From Chrysiogenia bacterium (lineage in GTDB: Bacteria; JAGRBM01): 13,824 nt of DNA. The stretch spans positions 1 through 13,824 of the forward strand of contig JAGRBM010000072.1 of NCBI GenBank assembly GCA_020434085.1, in the 5' to 3' direction. Under the pieces are notes generated by a model that saw nothing but the letters and a program-made list of their open reading frames with translations, had not been told where the DNA came from and did no database searches. This document shows, piece after piece, positions 13,148-13,824 of this stretch. How positions within the stretch are numbered: position 1 is the first letter of the stretch; the number at the start of each line of letters is the position of its first letter. Position numbers and translations under genes: made by a program.

Positions 13148-13631
13148 AACGCCGCCCCTTCGCTTGGTGTGCTTTCCGGTGACACGCTGGGCACACCTCG
13201 GAGGCCTTGCCGTCGCTGTGGTGCGTAGACAAGACCGGAGACGGGAAGGCGAGGCCGCACTGTTCGCACGGTCGGAGCTTGAACATCTCCACCACAACGT
13301 CCGCGACACGGACGCCCGGTGCGCTGGCGCGTGCTGCTTTGGCCGAGGGCTGCTGAGTGGAGGGCGAGGCGAGAAACGCCTCCAGGTCTTCACGGCGATA
13401 CCGGACGTGCCTTCCGCCCACCTTCACGAAAGGTAGATGCACGCGATTCGTGCAGCGCCACACCGCGAGGGTGGAAACGGGAACCTGAAGGAACTCGGAC
13501 GCTTGCCGGGCAGTCAGCAGGGGAGCCAACGGCTCGGCCCTGGTGCCTTTCGACTGCGGAGTGGTGGTCGGCTGTGGTTCAGCCGTTGACCAAGACTTGA
13601 GGGGCTTAGAGGGCACTCCGGACTGCTCCAT
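13044..13631 (-). CDS. AlpA/Xis-like HTH protein with C-terminal zinc ribbon
   Basis: A protein of 195 aa, the likely excisionase or directionality factor. Residues 1-38 are polar and disordered. Residues 39-87 are a MerR/AlpA-type winged helix (LTARQASEFLQVPVSTLAVW; GGRHVRYRREDLEAFL). Residues 122-155 carry C122-x2-C125 and C147-x2-C150 with H137/H138 and H151 nearby, a probable zinc ribbon. The tail is basic and proline-rich. The ATG at 13631 (minus strand) follows GGGGA at five bases. About 30 of 48 HTH residues match the 6027 protein, so the two are paralogues. The gene lies 66 bp from the right att repeat and reads inward. In the excised circle it would be divergent from int across attP. 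Its 3' end overlaps the convergent cargo gene by 104 bp. The regulatory target is inferred. Confidence 0.85.
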   Translation of the reverse strand: MEQSGVPSKPLKSWSTAEPQPTTTPQSKGTRAEPLAPLLTARQASEFLQVPVSTLAVWRCTNRVHLPFVKVGGRHVRYRREDLEAFLASPSTQQPSAKAARASAPGVRVADVVVEMFKLRPCEQCGLAFPSPVLSTHHSDGKASEVCPACHRKAHQAKGRRFTQPSAIPLRTPKIADQPHASEEPPQRRKPRRAP

Positions 13632-13697
13632 GTTTCCCCGGTGTTACCCGAGTGGACCATCCGTCTTACCTGAACTTCTCTAAGTCCTTGATTTCAC
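13631..13697. promoter_or_regulatory. Right-end region with GTTACCC-type tandem motif
   Basis: TGTTTCCCCGGTGTTACCC (13631-13649) matches 17 of 19 positions of 238-256 near the left end, in the same orientation. It contains two GTT[A/T]CCC units 11 bp apart (13632-13638, 13643-13649). It covers the ribosome-binding site and start of the minus-strand HTH/zinc-ribbon gene. The rest, up to the att repeat, shows no clear promoter. Probable integrase/excisionase arm sites or an operator. Confidence 0.6.
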
Positions 13698-13742
13698 TGG
13701 TCGGGGTGAGAGGATTCGAACCTCCGGCCTCTACGTCCCGAA
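13698..13742 (-). repeat. attR: 45-bp direct repeat within the tRNA-Pro gene
   Basis: Identical over 45 bases to 83-127. It covers the tRNA 3' half from the anticodon loop to CCA, so the element carried its own copy of this segment and insertion restored a whole tRNA at this junction. The strand exchange should lie at or near the anticodon loop, TTCGGGA, as is common for tRNA-targeting integrases. Confidence 0.97.
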
Positions 13743-13774
13743 CGTAGCGCTCTACCAGGCTAAGCTACACCCCG
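13698..13774 (-). tRNA. tRNA-Pro, anticodon CGG
   Basis: A 77-base gene on the minus strand. The acceptor stem is CGGGGTG/CACCCCG, followed by A and an encoded CCA. The D arm is GCTT...GAGC. The anticodon stem is CTACG/CGTAG with loop TTCGGGA, so the anticodon CGG reads the Pro codon CCG. The T arm is GGAGG-TTCGAAT-CCTCT with one G-T pair at its base. All arms pair, so the gene should work. Its 3' half is the attachment site of the element. Confidence 0.97.
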
Positions 13775-13824
13775 AATGAAAAGCGCCCCAGACCGTTCGG
13801 TCAAGAGCGCCTTTGCAGCAATTG
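13775..13824 (-). terminator. Hairpin upstream of tRNA-Pro, in the host flank
   Basis: This is host sequence to the right of the tRNA. GACCG-TT-CGGTC (13791-13802) forms a hairpin, and GCGC segments on either side (13783-13786, 13807-13810) can extend it. On the minus strand it is followed by TTTTC (13778-13782), so it may be a rho-independent terminator of a gene lying further right. The window ends before any such gene is visible. Confidence 0.4.

Noticed and set aside
13164-13436. Plus-strand open frame at the right end
   Set aside because: Antisense to the HTH/zinc-ribbon gene, which has clear domain content, a ribosome-binding site and a paralogue.

Overview
The window is one almost complete integrated mobile element of about 13.6 kb in a GC-rich proteobacterial chromosome. 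The GC-rich codon usage, the tRNA-Pro sequence and the families of the conserved hypothetical genes suggest a betaproteobacterium, most likely Burkholderiales. This is inferred from memory of such families, not from a search. The element is bounded by a perfect 45-bp direct repeat (83-127 and 13698-13742). The right copy is the 3' half of an intact minus-strand tRNA-Pro(CGG) gene; the left copy is a tRNA 3'-end remnant. Only short host flanks lie outside (1-82 and 13775-13824).

Layout: the left end holds a P4-type tyrosine integrase (275-1690), then a regulatory gap with a perfect DnaA box and a good sigma70-like promoter, which serves a small helix-turn-helix (HTH) protein (1920-2129). A second block encodes a protein with an internally repeated GT motif (2226-3605), an HNH nuclease three bases downstream (3609-4139), a stretch of nested hairpins, and a large conserved hypothetical with an HTH-like segment (4236-5906). 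The replication operon (6027-8920) has four genes with overlapping ends: AlpA/excisionase-like HTH, winged-helix-like protein, second HTH-like protein, and a PriCT-2/Toprim/RepA-type ATPase primase-helicase. It is followed by a dense cluster of ACCGAAA motifs and a 14-bp palindrome that I propose as the replication origin. A further operon (9200-11607) encodes a GT9-like glycosyltransferase-related protein and three conserved small proteins, the last two in overlapping frames. The right end carries a translationally coupled pair of predicted membrane proteins (11751-13147), read as cargo, and a convergent minus-strand HTH plus zinc-ribbon protein, the likely excisionase or directionality factor.

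Working model (inference): after excision, int and the HTH/zinc-ribbon gene would lie divergently on either side of attP. A two-copy GTTACCC motif is shared by the two ends and may serve as arm sites or operators. The primase-helicase and downstream iteron-like region would replicate the excised circle. I see no capsid, portal, terminase, tail, conjugation or transposase genes, so the element resembles a replicating satellite or plasmid-like island rather than a prophage or ICE. The least explained parts are the 11751-13147 membrane pair, the repeat protein with its HNH neighbour, and the glycosyltransferase-like gene.
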